Assembly (NCBI RefSeq): GCF_023898315.1
Contig: NC_064614.1
Coordinates: 1,050,908,432-1,050,972,431 of the forward strand
DNA from: Schistocerca nitens
Taxonomy: Eukaryota > Arthropoda > Insecta > Orthoptera > Acrididae
Reading direction: 5' to 3'
DNA length: 64,000 bases
A program made the position numbers and the translations under genes. A model generated the notes under the pieces. The model was not told the DNA's origin and ran no database searches. It saw only the letters and a program-made list of their open reading frames with translations. This document shows, piece by piece, positions 33,263-44,182 of the stretch. The first letter of the stretch is position 1. The number at the start of each line of letters is the position of its first letter.

Positions 33263-35858
33263 CCTTAGAAAGCGTTATTTTAGATGGGGTTGGGAAAAAC
33301 GTAATGCATTATGTTCTACAACAGAAACATGTAATCGATTATAGTGGTTGACAATCATTGATTTGTATTTCAAATGTTTCAGGCCCACTTCAGTGTATAC
33401 ACGAAAACATTTTTTGAAGAAGGCTTCAATATTTGTGAATCGTAACTATGCAGCCAAGGTATTCTAAATCTTTTACACATTGGGTCTCCCGCAATAAACT
33501 GATAAATACTACCAAAAAACTTTCCAAAACATGAGAGGTAACCACACGCAACCCAGCCACAGAGAAACAATGACGAAACACCGTTTCAGGAAGATTGAAG
33601 AAAATGTTTTGATGAGATATTCACATATTTTCGTAATACACTTGAAGAATTTCATACTGCTAAATGTTTATACAGTACACGACACGACCAAAAACTGTGG
33701 GGAACAAGAGACAGATGCAAGGTCTGCATCTAGAAAATACAAATTTGAATTTTACATTAAAATGAAATTGTACTTTTTCTCGAAAAATATATTTCTTGCC
33801 CAAAACATACATGACACAACTGCTATTACTTAATTATTCTACAAGAGTAAAATACATATATCTTGCATATGCTGATAAAATCTGTAAGTTAAGCACCACT
33901 TGTTGATGAGCAGTGTTCGATTATCATAACGAATTATGTAACAACAATGGATATTCAGCTTAAGTATTTCTGCATCTAAATGGATGGTCATCAATTCGAA
34001 CACCTTCTGAAAATAGACGTTTTTGCCACCTTTTTGACCTTCGTTGACCTTCAAAGACCCTACTGTTACACATCATTGGATTCGTCTCGATAGCCGCTAT
34101 CAGAAACTAAGTACCAAACTATAGCATCTCATTTAAAAAAACAAAGCTGACCTTCATATCTCTGACGCGACTCCACCTAGCAACAAAAAACCTACGTCAT
34201 ATTATGGCCCCCGTTGTCCCATGCAACATTTGTCCCACAAACTTTTCAGCTACTGTCATACTTTCGGAGTTATTCTTGCTGGCAATAGTTAGTGACTCAC
34301 CCTGTGTATTCTGATGGGAAGAATACTTGGGCGGAAAGAGAGATTGGATACAAATGAATCACTCGACTTCTTTACCAACAGAGACTTATTTATGTGAGTT
34401 ATGTAAAAACATATACAAATAATCAACAACACCACATACCTTATTTTGCATAGATTCACTAAGTATTATCGTATTGAGTTATCTTGTATGTGGCACGTTG
34501 GTGATAAAAAGAAGGTACACCTTTGACAAAGGAGAGAATAACCTGTAAAGCAGATGAATACAAATATTTCTCATTCAATTTAATTGGCTTTGGAGTAATC
34601 ACAGTTATTCCTGTAGCTATATCTGTTGCTCACAATAATAAAAAGACTGTTTTTTCGTGGATTCGGCTATGTACCAACTGTGCATAGAAATTTCAGCTAT
34701 TATTTATGTGTTCCAACGAAAGTCTATTCCATTCCAGTTGTATTTTCATTTTATTTTGATGTTTACCTCAAGTACATACAATCGATTTCAAGGCAGTACC
34801 ACCTCATCTTCATGTACTTATGCACATCTCACTGGTTTCACACAATGGGGTTGCAAAATTATTCGCCCCCCCCCCCCTCCTCTCTTTGATAAATGCTTCG
34901 AATATATGAGAGTTTACTGAGACATACTGATCGGCCCTGCCTGTTAGAATCTCTCCTAATAATTCCGTATAGTCTTAGGCGTACCATCAATAGGATTTTA
35001 AAGCATTGATACCAGTTTATACCAATGCAATGCTATTGTGAACATAACTGTTTTTTTGACTTATGTATAAGGTATGCATTTGTGGTTGTTAAAAGATGAA
35101 TCCTTGAACAATATGTGTGTGTGCACATGATGACTGTTGACGATGACTTGTATTGTTGCAAAGATATTGGAACACGAAAAAGAATATCTTGAAAACGATT
35201 TTACATGCATGACATAGAATTCTAAATAAAATAAAAATAAAAGTAAATTAAGTAGTACACCTGCAAGGAAATTGGCTTTAACTGGAATAATAAGCAATAT
35301 ATAAAAAACTTGTTTACGTTGACTTTGATTCAACGAAATTCAAGAAAATAATTTGCTTGCACACTTTACCCCTTCGTCTTGAGGTCACAGTGGAGCTCTA
35401 TATTTCAGCTCTCAGTGGTCCCCTATAAAACACAAAGCAAGTAATTTATAATTATTATAAATTTAAAAGGTGTGAGATGCACGAAAAGTAGCAGAGCGCA
35501 CTGTGAGCCGGCCTGTACACTTACAACCTTAGATAACAACGTTATCATGCAGCTATAAAGAGGGGACGGGCAAACAGCACAAGAGAGGAAATAGCAAGTT
35601 ACTTTCGATGCTGTGGATTTCTTGCTACTCTTGTTATATTTAGTACAACTTATGTAGTCACGATGAGTTATCATATTACCATAACCGTTAGTTGTTAATA
35701 AAGGTTTTATCAAGTGTTTCAGTGTGTGAATGAATTCCTTGAGTCGTTCCAGACTTCTAGGTGTTCTCCTGTATAGTGAGCGCCATTGAACATGAAGAAA
35801 GCCTGAATAAATGAGCATCGGAAACAAGATGAAAAATACTGATGCTACGTTTCATTTA
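33263..35858. other. No gene recognised
   Basis: A long AT-rich interval of about 2.6 kb. ORFs reach 134 codons (35423-35827 minus) without a known motif. A C-run of about 13 lies near 34866. I see no repeat family from the rest of the window here, so this may be unique sequence. Confidence 0.4.
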
Positions 35859-35860
35859 TA

Positions 35861-37310
35861 CACTGTGGTGACAGAAATCATGGGATTCCTCTTAACGTCG
35901 TGTCGGACGCCCGTGAATCCGGCGTACTGCTGCAGCTCGACGTGGGATAGACTCAACGAGTCGTTGGACGTCCCCTGCACAAATACTGAGCCGTACTTTC
36001 TTTTTCGAATTCATCAGTCTTTTGTCTGTTTTGATACGGCCCAACACGAATTCCTCTCCTTCGACAACGTCGTCATCTCAGGGTAGCACTTAAACCTACA
36101 TCCTCAATTACTTTCTAAATGTATTCCAATCTCTGCTTTCCTCTTCAGTTTTTACCCTCTACTGCTCCCTCCAACACCACGGAAGTTATTTCGTGATGTC
36201 TTCACAGATTTTCTACTATCCTATCCCCTTCTGTTTGTCGGTATTTTCAATTTTATACCTCTCCTCTCCGATTCTTCTGCCTCTGTAGTCGTCGATAATT
36301 CCGAAAGTGTTGCCAGCGATGAACTGTACGCACGAACTGATCTCTAGATAATGTCATATAAATGTTCGATGGAATTCATGTCGGACGATCTGAGGGGGAC
36401 GAATTGCTTGCTCAAATGGTCCAGAACGTTTTATAAGCCAATAGCGAACAATTGTGGCCAGTGATCGGCACATTGTCATCCATAAAAATTCCATCGTTGT
36501 TTGTAAACACGAAGTCCATTAATGGCTTAAAATAGTCTCCAAGTAACCGAAATAACCATTTCGAGTCAATAATCGGTTCAGTTGGATTAAAGGACACAGT
36601 CCAATGTATGTAAACACAGCCCATACCATTATGGAGTTACCACCCGCCTACACATTGCCTTGTTAACAACTTGGTGCCTGGCTTCGTGGGTTCTGGTCCA
36701 CATTCGAACCGTACAACCAGCTCTTACCAGCTGAAAGTGGGACTCATCTCACCAGGCCACGATTCTCCAGTCGTCTAAGCTCTAACTGATATGGTCACGA
36801 ACACAGAAGAGGCGCTGCAGGCGATATCGTGCTATTAGCAAAGGCAATCGCATTGGTCGTCTGCTGCCGTAGCCCATTAACGCCAAATTTCGCCGAAATC
36901 TCATAACAGATACGTCAGTGTTGCTTGTTTGTTAGGAGTGACAACTTTACTCAAAGGCCGCTGCTCTGGGTCGTTAAATGACGGCCGCCGACCACTGCGT
37001 TGTCCATGGTGAGAGGTAACGGCTCAGATTTGATATTCTCGGCACGCTCTTCAGACTGTGAATCGGAATGTTTAATTCCCTGACAGTTTCCGAAATGGAA
37101 TGTTCCTTACGTCTATCTCCAACTAGCATTCCGCGTGCAGTCTGTTAATTCCCTTCGTCCAGCCAAAGTCGTCTCAAAAACCTTTTCACACGAATCATCT
37201 GAGTACAAATAACTGCTACTCCAGTGCTCCGTTTTGTACCTTGTACACGACACACTACCGGCATCTGTATATGTGCTTATCGCTATTCCATAGGTTGTGT
37301 CACCTGATTG
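35861..37310 (-). mobile_element. Tc1-like transposon (family T2) carrying an RTE fragment
   Basis: TA lies on both sides (35859-35860 and 37311-37312). The terminal repeats are CACTGTGGTGACAGAAATCA and, reverse complemented from the right, CAATCAGGTGACACAACCTA. On the minus strand the transposase remnant shows NDGIFMDDNVPITGHNCS (the catalytic DD-N block) in the ORF 36624-36412. The 5' region corresponds to the copies at 27.5 and 29.1 kb. Between about 36008 and 36290 a foreign RTE piece interrupts the C-terminal coding part. Confidence 0.88.
36008..36290 (-). mobile_element. RTE family 2 3' fragment inside the Tc1 element
   Basis: Reverse-complemented, the piece matches the 3' end of the RTE at 38451-40602. 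Plus-strand landmarks are TTTGATACGGCCCAACACGA, CATCTCAGGGTAGCACTTAA and GTTTTTACCCTCTACTGCTC. A short T-rich stretch before it (TTTCTTTTTCG) represents the poly-A end. The Tc1 text is interrupted between GAGCCGTAC and CTGCCTCTGTAGTCG and continues in order. Confidence 0.75.
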
Positions 37311-37312
37311 TA

Positions 37313-37460
37313 TAACACATTGACCTCCAAAATTAAAGGAAGAAACAGAAATTTTGCAAGGTTATGTTTATTTTCAGTTCTGCATGGTTCGCAGAAGAGC
37401 TTCTGTGATGTTCGCAAGGTAGGATACGAGGTACTAGCAGAATTGAAGGTATGATGACGG
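37313..37460. other. Spacer, no gene
   Basis: Short unique sequence between a Tc1 element and a SINE. Confidence 0.4.
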
Positions 37461-37461
37461 G

Positions 37462-37578
37462 TCGTGAGTTGTGCTTGGATAGCTCACATGGTAGAGCACC
37501 TGCCCGCGAAAGGCAAAGGTCCCGAGTTCGAGTCTCGGTGCGTCACACAGTTTTAATCTGCCAGGAAGTTTCGTATAT
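37462..37578 (+). mobile_element. tRNA-derived SINE, family E (partial)
   Basis: TTGGATAGCTCACATGGTAG (A box), GCCCGCGAAAGGC as anticodon arm, and GAGTTCGAGTCTCGGTGCGT (B box) form a tRNA-like head. It runs into CACACAGTTTTAATCTGCCAG and GGAAGTTTC, a head and body combination I know from insect SINEs. The body stops after about 25 bp. The junction into the body and the lack of a good acceptor stem argue against a functional tRNA. Confidence 0.7.
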
Positions 37579-37699
37579 TTTGCCACAAAACATTTTAAAC
37601 AGGTGTAGGCAAAGTAGAAACAATTTCAAGAATACAGCACGTAAACAACTGCAATATGCGTAACGGTAGGCATAAATATTCTTCGTGTTTTCCAACTTA

Positions 37700-38366
37700 A
37701 CGAATTTGCGCTCACATACCGACAACTGGTTGTGCTGACGTGATGCAAGCCGTCTCCCTAGTGCATCTCAATTATCTATGAAATCTGGAGAACAACCAGG
37801 CCACGCCATGCGTGCAATGTCTTCTGTTGGAAGAAAACATCAGTCCTCTTGCTCCATGAAGTGGATCATTTTCGTCCACCAATACGAAGTCTGGGTCCGC
37901 ACCACCTAGCAACACCCGCACCTGGGATGCCGAGTTCTGGTCGCGATACTTGGCAGCTGTTGAACCTTGGTCATTCAAACCATACAGCTTCATGAGGAGA
38001 TGTTCGTGTGGTCACCATAATCCTTGCCTACAACGTTAGGGATCCTCCTCGATATCCGTCTGTTTCCACAATGTTTGGGTTCCGTAGCTGTGTTCCAGAT
38101 TCCCTCCAGATGGGAATGCATCGAGAATCACTCTCCAGACCAGATCGGGACTCATCTGTGAAAATATCATTGGCACACTGTTCGACCATTGAGGTGGCAT
38201 GTTGATTACTCTAGACGTTCCCGTATGTGAAGAGGCATCAGAGGTGCACATACAGCAGGTCTCCAGCAATAAAGGCCACTCTACCGAAGCCTCTGTCTCG
38301 ATACAACACGTCCAGTGGATGCTGCGAGGTCAGGTGCTAGGAGCCGTGCAGTACTAAGGCGGTACT
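37700..38366 (-). pseudogene. Tc1-like transposase (family T3), catalytic part
   Basis: This is the C-terminal side of a Tc1-type transposase on the minus strand, in several frames. Recognisable blocks are FTDESRSGLESDSRC (first catalytic aspartate, near 38170-38120), VDENDPLHGAR (altered second block, usual DDNAP, near 37880-37850), and AWPGCSPDF with ALGRRLASRQHNQLS near 37740 (third block, with a small deletion at the usual NPIE). Stops and indels are frequent. Upstream it is joined, through the SINE plus RTE insertion, to the DNA-binding half at 40727-41144. Confidence 0.8.
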
Positions 38367-38450
38367 CAAATGGCTCTGAGCACTATGGGACTTAACATCT
38401 GAGGTTATCAGTCCCCTAGACTTAGAACTACTTTAAACTAACTAACCTAA
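38367..38450 (-). mobile_element. SINE family A, first half (split by RTE)
   Basis: The tail half of a reverse-orientation SINE (CAAATGGCTCTGAGCACTAT through ACTAACTAACCTAA). Its other half is at 40603-40713. The pair is flanked by an exact 13-bp duplication CTAAGGCGGTACT at 38354-38366 and 40714-40726. Confidence 0.95.
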
Positions 38451-40584
38451 CCCAGGAGCAGATACAGACTCAGATCACAATATAGTAGTGATGAAGAGTA
38501 GGCTGAAGTTCAAGACATTAGTCAGGAAGAATCAATACGCAAAGAAGTGGGATACGGAAGTACTAAGGAATGACGAGATACGTTTGAAGTTCTCTAACGC
38601 TATAGATACAGCAATAAGTAATAGCGCAGTAGGCAGTACAGTTGAAGAGGAATGGACATCTCTAAAAAGGGCCATCACAGAAGTTGGGAAGAAAAACATA
38701 GGTACAGAGAAGGTAGCTGCGAAGAAACCATGGGTAACAGAAGAAATACTTCAGTTGATTGATGAAAGGAGGAAGTACAAACATGTTCCGGGAAAATCAG
38801 GAATACAGAAATAGAAGTCGCTGAGGAATGAAATAAATAGGAAGTGCAGGGAAGCTAAGACGAAATGGCTGCAGGAAAAATGTGAAGACATCGAAAAAGA
38901 TATGATTGTCGGAAGGACAGACTCAGCATACAGGAAAGTCAAAACAACTTTGGTGACATTAAAAGCAAACGGAATTCCACTGTTAAATGCAGAGGAGAGA
39001 GCAGATAGGTGGAAAGAATACATTGATAGCCTCTATGAGGGTGAAGATTTGTCTGGTGTGATAGAAGAAGAAACAGGAGTCGATTTAGAAGAGATAGGGT
39101 ATCCAGTATTAGAATCGGAATTTAAAAGAGCTTTGGCGGACTTACGGTCAAATAAGGCAGAAGGGATAGATAACATTCCATCAGAATTTCTAAAATCATT
39201 GGGGGAAGTGGCAACAAAACGACTATTCACGTTGGTGTGTAGAATATATGAGTCTGGCGACATACCATCTGACTTTCGGAAAAGCATCCTCCACACAATT
39301 CCGAAGACGGCAAGAGCTGACAAGTGCGAGAATTATCGCACAATCAGCTTAACAGCTCATGCATCGAAGCTGCTTACAAGAATAATATACAGAAGAATGG
39401 AAAAGAAAATTGAGAATGCGCTAGGTGACGATCAGTTTGGCTTTAGGAAAAGTAAAGGGACGAGAGAGGCAATTCTGACGTTACGGCTAATAATGGAAGC
39501 AAGGCTACAGAAAAATCAAGCCAAGTTCATAGGATTTGTCGACCTGGAAAAAGCGTTCGACAATATAAAATGGTGCAAGATTCTAAAAAAGTAGGGGTAA
39601 GCTATAGGGAGAGATGGGTCATATACAATATGTACAACAACCAAGAGGGAATAATAAGAGTGGACGATCAAGAACGAAGTGCTCGTACTAAGAAGGGTGT
39701 AAGACAAGACTGTAGCCTTTCGCCCCTACTCTTCAATCTGTACATCGAGGAAGCAATGATGGAAATAAAAGAAAGGTTCAGGAGTGGAATTAAAATTCAA
39801 GGTGAAAGGATATCAATGATACGATTCGCTGATGACATTGCTATCCTGAGTGAAAGTGAAGAAGAATTAAATGATCTGCTGAATGGAATGAACAGTCTAA
39901 TGAGTACACAGTATGGTTTGAGAGTAAATCGGAGAAAGTCGAAGGTAATGAGAAGTAGTATAAATGAGAACAGCGAGAAAACATCAGGATTGATGGTCAC
40001 GAAGTCAATGAAGTTAAGGAATTCTGCTACCTAGGCAGTAAAATAACCAATGACGGACGGAGCAAGGAGGACATCAAAAGCAGACTCGCTATGGCAAAAA
40101 AGGCATTTCTGGCCAAGAGATGTCTACTAATATCAAATACCGGCCTTAATTTGAGGAAGAAATTTCTGAGGATGTACGTCTGGAGTACAGCATTGTATGG
40201 TAGTGAAACATGGACTGTGGGAAAACCGGAACAGAAGAGAATCGAAGCATTTGAGATGTGGTGCTATAGACGAATGTTGAAAATTAGGTGAACTGATAAG
40301 GTAAGGAATGAGGAGGTTTACGAAGAATCGGAGAGGAAAGGAATATGTGGAAAACACTGATAAGGAGAAGGGACAGGATGATAGGACATATGCTAAGACA
40401 TGAGGGAATGACTTCCATGGTACTAGAGGGAGCTGTAGAGAGCAAAAACTGTAGAGGAAGACAGAGATTGGAATACGTCAAGCAAATAATTGAGGACGTA
40501 GGTTGCAAGTGTTATTCTGAGATGAAGAGGTTAGCACAGGAAAGGAATTCGTGGCGGGCCGCATCAAACCAGTCAGTAGACTGA
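38451..40584 (+). pseudogene. RTE family 2 reverse transcriptase (endonuclease mostly lost)
   Basis: The first residues (PGADTDSDHNIVVMKSRL) are the last endonuclease block, with its catalytic histidine in SDHN. The linker (PWVTEEILQLIDERRKY) is followed by a TAG stop at about 38813. The frame 38902-39594 has NKAEGIDNIPSEFL, CENYRTISLTAHASKLLTR, DQFGFRKSKGTREAIL and FVDLEKAFDNIKW. A frameshift near 39580 leads to 39570-40034 with RQDCSLSPLLFNLYIEEAM and the catalytic FADD (IRFADDIAILSE). The thumb and C-terminal part continue in other frames (SETWTVGKPEQKRIEAFEMW) to the stop near 40582. It carries several lesions and is not functional. Confidence 0.9.
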
Positions 40585-40602
40585 TGACCAAAAAAAAAAA
40601 CC
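38451..40602 (+). mobile_element. RTE-type LINE family 2, 5'-truncated, inserted in a SINE
   Basis: The element starts abruptly inside the endonuclease domain and ends with a poly-A tract (about 40590-40600) right after CAGTAGACTGATGACC. CCTAA on both sides (38446-38450 and 40603-40607) may be a short target duplication. The protein is clearly related to, but distinct from, the family in copies 1 and 2. Confidence 0.92.
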
Positions 40603-40713
40603 CCTAAGGACATCACACTTATCCATGCCCGAGGCAGGATTCGAACCTGCGGCCGTAGCAGCAGCGCGGTTCCGGACTGAAGCGGCTAGAAGAGCTCAGT
40701 CACAGCAGCCGTT
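40603..40713 (-). mobile_element. SINE family A, second half (split by RTE)
   Basis: It continues from 38450: CCTAAGGACATCACAC, CATGCCCGAGGCAGG, B box and head. The 13-bp duplication follows at 40714-40726. Confidence 0.95.
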
Positions 40714-40726
40714 CTAAGGCGGTACT

Positions 40727-41144
40727 GTCATGGCCTTACTTCCAAATAACGATCCTCTCTTTCTGGTGTCACTATCTGTTTGCCCTTCCCTCGTCTTTGG
40801 GGTACTGTTTCGGTTTCTATAAGTTGTAGCCACATTCGAGTAACAAGAGAGCGCTTCACATTAACCCATAAGGCGTTATCAGCGACTATCCTGCTTCTAT
40901 TCTTCTTGTTTCCCTCCACAGTCTTCTTTGCGCTAAACTGTACCGTCGGTGACTGTTTACACAGTGACTTTGGATGTGGGACTACCCAGGAAACACTACC
41001 CCCTTTAATAGGTGCCCTGACGTCGTTCGTATGGTTTTTCGTTGACCGGAATGCGATTTTCTTTGCAGAACATGATTGTAAGCACATCTGTTGACAGTTT
41101 TTATGATTATATGGTGAATTGAAACGAGTCAATTGATGTTTCAA
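40727..41144 (-). pseudogene. Tc1-like transposase (family T3), DNA-binding part
   Basis: On the minus strand the frame contains NALWVNVKRSLVTRMWLQLI, then VPQRRGKGKQIVTPEREDRY and LEVRP. This is the Tc1 layout of a second helix-turn-helix followed by a GRP-like linker and the EDR block. The reading continues past the SINE/RTE insertion: after 40727 it resumes at 38366 with QYRLSTARLLAPDLAAS and GRVVSRQRL, the expected following segment. The element's 5' terminal repeat is not found. The LINE at 41.1 kb probably replaced or displaced it. Confidence 0.8.
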
Positions 41145-41161
41145 AGTACTGCACTGAAAAG

Positions 41162-43764
41162 GTGTTTGAATGTTGTGCAGGTGTGGTTAAATTTAGTGGA
41201 GCTAAACTTCTTACTGTTGTTATTTATAGATCCCCAGACTCCGATTTCACATTTTTGCTAAAGCTAGAGGAGGTTCTTGGTCCACTTTATAGGAAATACA
41301 AAAAGTTGGTTATATGTGGTGACTTCAATATTAATTGTATAAGTGATTGTGCAAGGAAAATGATGCTGGTAGACCTCCTTAATTCATATAATCTTATGCA
41401 AACCGTATTCTTTCCAACGAGAGTGCAAGGGAACAGTAGAACAACCATAGACAATATTTTTGTTCATTCGTCATTATTAGAAGGGCATTCTGTTAGCAAA
41501 AAGGTGAATGGCCTTTCAGATCATGATGCACAAATTTTAAGTCTAAAAGATTTTTGTGCTGCAACACATGTTAAATATAGTTACCAACTTTTTAGGAAAG
41601 CTGATCCAGTTGCTGTACAGACTTTTGTAAACCTTATCAAGGAACAAGAGTGGCAAGATGTTTATAGTGCTGATACAGTAGACGATAAATATAATGCTTT
41701 CCTCAAGACTTTTCTCGTGCTCTTTAAAAGTTGCTTTCCGTTAGAACGTTCAAAACAGGGTACTAGCACAAACAGGCAGCCTGGGTGGCTGACTAAAGGG
41801 ATAAGAATATCTTGTAGAACAAAGTGGCAATTATATCAAAACGTTAGAAACAGTCACAATCTAAATGCAGCAGCCCATTACAAACAGTATTGTAAGGTGC
41901 TTAAAAAGTTATTAGGAAGGCAAAAAGTATGTGGTATGCAGATAGAATAGCTAAGTCTCAGGATAAAATTAAAACCATATGGTCAGTCGTAAAGGAAGTG
42001 GCTGGTCTGCAGAGAGAGGTCGAGAATATAGAATCAGTGCGTAGTGGGGATGTCCATGTTACTGATAAGTCGCATATATGTACAGTACTTAATAATCACT
42101 TTCTGAATATAGCAGGTGAACTAAATAGAAACCTAGTCCCAACAGGGAATCATATAGCGCTCTTAGAAAAAAGTGTTCCGAGACTGTTACCTGAAATGCT
42201 CCTCCATGATACTGACAAGAGGGAGATTGAGTTAACAATTAAATCACTAAAGACCAAGAACTCTCATGGATATGACGGGGTATCTAGCAGAATACTGAAG
42301 TATTGTTCCACATATGTTAGCTCAGTACTTAGCCATATCTGTAACTTTTCCTTTAGGAGTGGTCGGTTTCCTGACCGATTAAAGTACTCGGTAGTGAAGC
42401 CACTTTATAAAAAGGGAGACAGGAATAATGTTGACAATTATAGACCTATTTCTATGCCATCGGTGTTTGCTAAAGTTATCGAGAGGGTTGTATATACAAG
42501 GTTACTGCAGCATTTAAATTCACATAAATTGCTGTCAAATGTACAGTTTGGTTTTAGAAATGGCTTAACAACTGAAAATGCTATAGTCTCTTTTCTCTGT
42601 GAGGTTTTGGACGGATTAAATAAAAGGTTGCGAACGTTAGGTGTTTTCTTTGATTTAACGAAGGCTTTTGACTGTGTTGACCACAAAATATTACTGCAGA
42701 AGTTGGAACATTATGGAGTAAGGGGAGTAGCTTACAATTGATTCGCCTCCTACTTTAAAAACAGAAAGCAGAAGGTAATCCTCCTCAATATTGAGAGTGG
42801 TAATGATGTTCAGTCCCAATGGGGCACTGTTAAATGGGGCGTTCCCCAAGGGTCGGTGCTGGGGCCACTGCTGTTTCTTATTTATATAAATGATATGCCT
42901 TCTAGTATTACAGGTGATTCAAAAATATTTCTGTTTGCTGATGACACCACCTTGGCAGTGAAGGATCTTGTGTGTAATATTGAAACATTATCAAATAAGG
43001 TAGTTCATGATATAAGTTCGTGGCTTGTGGAAAATAATTTGATGCTAAATCACAGTAAGACTCAGTTTTTACAGTTTCTAACTCAAAATTCAACAAGAAC
43101 TGACATTTTAATCAGACAGAATGGGCATGTTATAAGCGAGACGGAACAGTTCAAGTTCCTAGGCGTACGGATAGATAGTAAGCTGTTGTGGAAAGCCCAT
43201 GTTCAGGATCTTGTTCAGAAACTAAATGCCGCTTTATTTACCATTAGAACAGTATCTGAAATAAGTGACATTTCAACACGAAAAGTAGTATACTTCGCAT
43301 ATTTTCATACGCTTATGTCATATGGTATTATTTTTTGGGGTAATTCTTCTGATTCAAAAAGGGTATTTTTGGCTCAAATGCGGGCTGTTCGAGCTATGTA
43401 TGGTGTAAGTTCGAAAACCTCTTGTCGACTCCTATTCAATAGTCTGGGAATTTTGACATTGCCCTCACAGTATGTATTTTCTTTAATGTCGTTTGTTGTT
43501 AGCAATATTAGCTTATTCCCAAGAGTTAGCAGCTTTCACTCAGTTAATACTAGGCAGAAATCAAATCTGCATGTGGAATGCACTTCCTTGACTCTTGTGC
43601 AGAAAGGAGTGCAGTATTCTGCTGCATCCATTTTCAATAAGCTACCACAAGAACTCAAAAATCTTAGCAGTAGCCCAAACACTTTTAAGTCTAAACTGAA
43701 GAGTTTCCTCATGGCTCACTCCTTCTATTCTGTCGAGGAGCTCCTGGAAGAGCTAAAAAATTAA
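41162..43764 (+). pseudogene. LINE endonuclease-reverse transcriptase (one frameshift, one stop)
   Basis: The first part, 41162-41925, holds the end of the endonuclease: TVVIYRSPDSDF, LVICGDFNINC, TTIDNIFVHSS, GLSDHDAQIL. A single-base change in an A-run near 41900 shifts to the frame used from 41929 ([18 protein letters not shown]). The reverse transcriptase follows: [53 protein letters not shown] and [21 protein letters not shown] at about 42739 sits where a tryptophan is usual, and the same frame continues with GVPQGSVLGPLLFLIYIND, the catalytic LFADDTTLAV, KFLGVRID and a C-terminal domain to the stop at 43762. The DNA nick and RNA copying role is typical of the family. Missing parts are the first ORF and the endonuclease start. 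Confidence 0.92.
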
Positions 43765-43931
43765 GCAAATTCCAGTGTTACAATCTTGATTTTCTTTATT
43801 TAAACTAACGACTTGTCGCCTGAATATGTTTCTTATATTTCATTTCATCTGTTTCTACAATCGTGTTATAATTTCATGTATTGACTCGTTCCATGACCAT
43901 GGAGACTTCTCCTAAATGTGGTCCCACGGAA

Positions 43932-43955
43932 CAATAAATAAATAAATAAATAAAA
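43932..43955 (+). repeat. (TAAA)n tail of the LINE
   Basis: About five tetranucleotide units follow the conserved 3' end of the LINE. Confidence 0.9.
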
Positions 43956-43957
43956 AT

Positions 43958-44182
43958 TAGACACAGAAAGGGGAAATAGTTCTTTGTTGCTTTAATTTTG
44001 GACACAGTGTATTTCCAGCTTTACTCTGCGTCCCAGGCTCGTCGTAGTAACTAAATAACACACACACACAGTGGGAAAATGTCAGAAGTTGCTATTGAGA
44101 CATTAGTCTATTGTTGCAGTTCGTTTCACCAGGTTCGAACACCACCACCGAAAGGGAAGGAAATCGGCTGTGTCCTATTCTA
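43958..44182. other. Spacer, no gene
   Basis: Unique-looking sequence between two LINE copies, with one short CA run at 44058-44070. Confidence 0.4.

Larger units (their letters stand above)
41100..43957 (+). mobile_element. CR1/Jockey-type LINE, 5'-truncated, young
   Basis: It begins inside the endonuclease domain and ends with GTGGTCCCACGGAACAATAA followed by a TAAA tetranucleotide tail at 43932-43955. Only one frameshift and one stop interrupt about 2.6 kb of coding sequence. The clade within the CR1/L2/Jockey group is not resolved by eye. Confidence 0.9.

Noticed and set aside
37468-37545. Functional tRNA gene in the minisequence before 37550
   Set aside because: It continues directly into a SINE body (TTTTAATCTGCCAG) and lacks a matching acceptor stem and a terminator.
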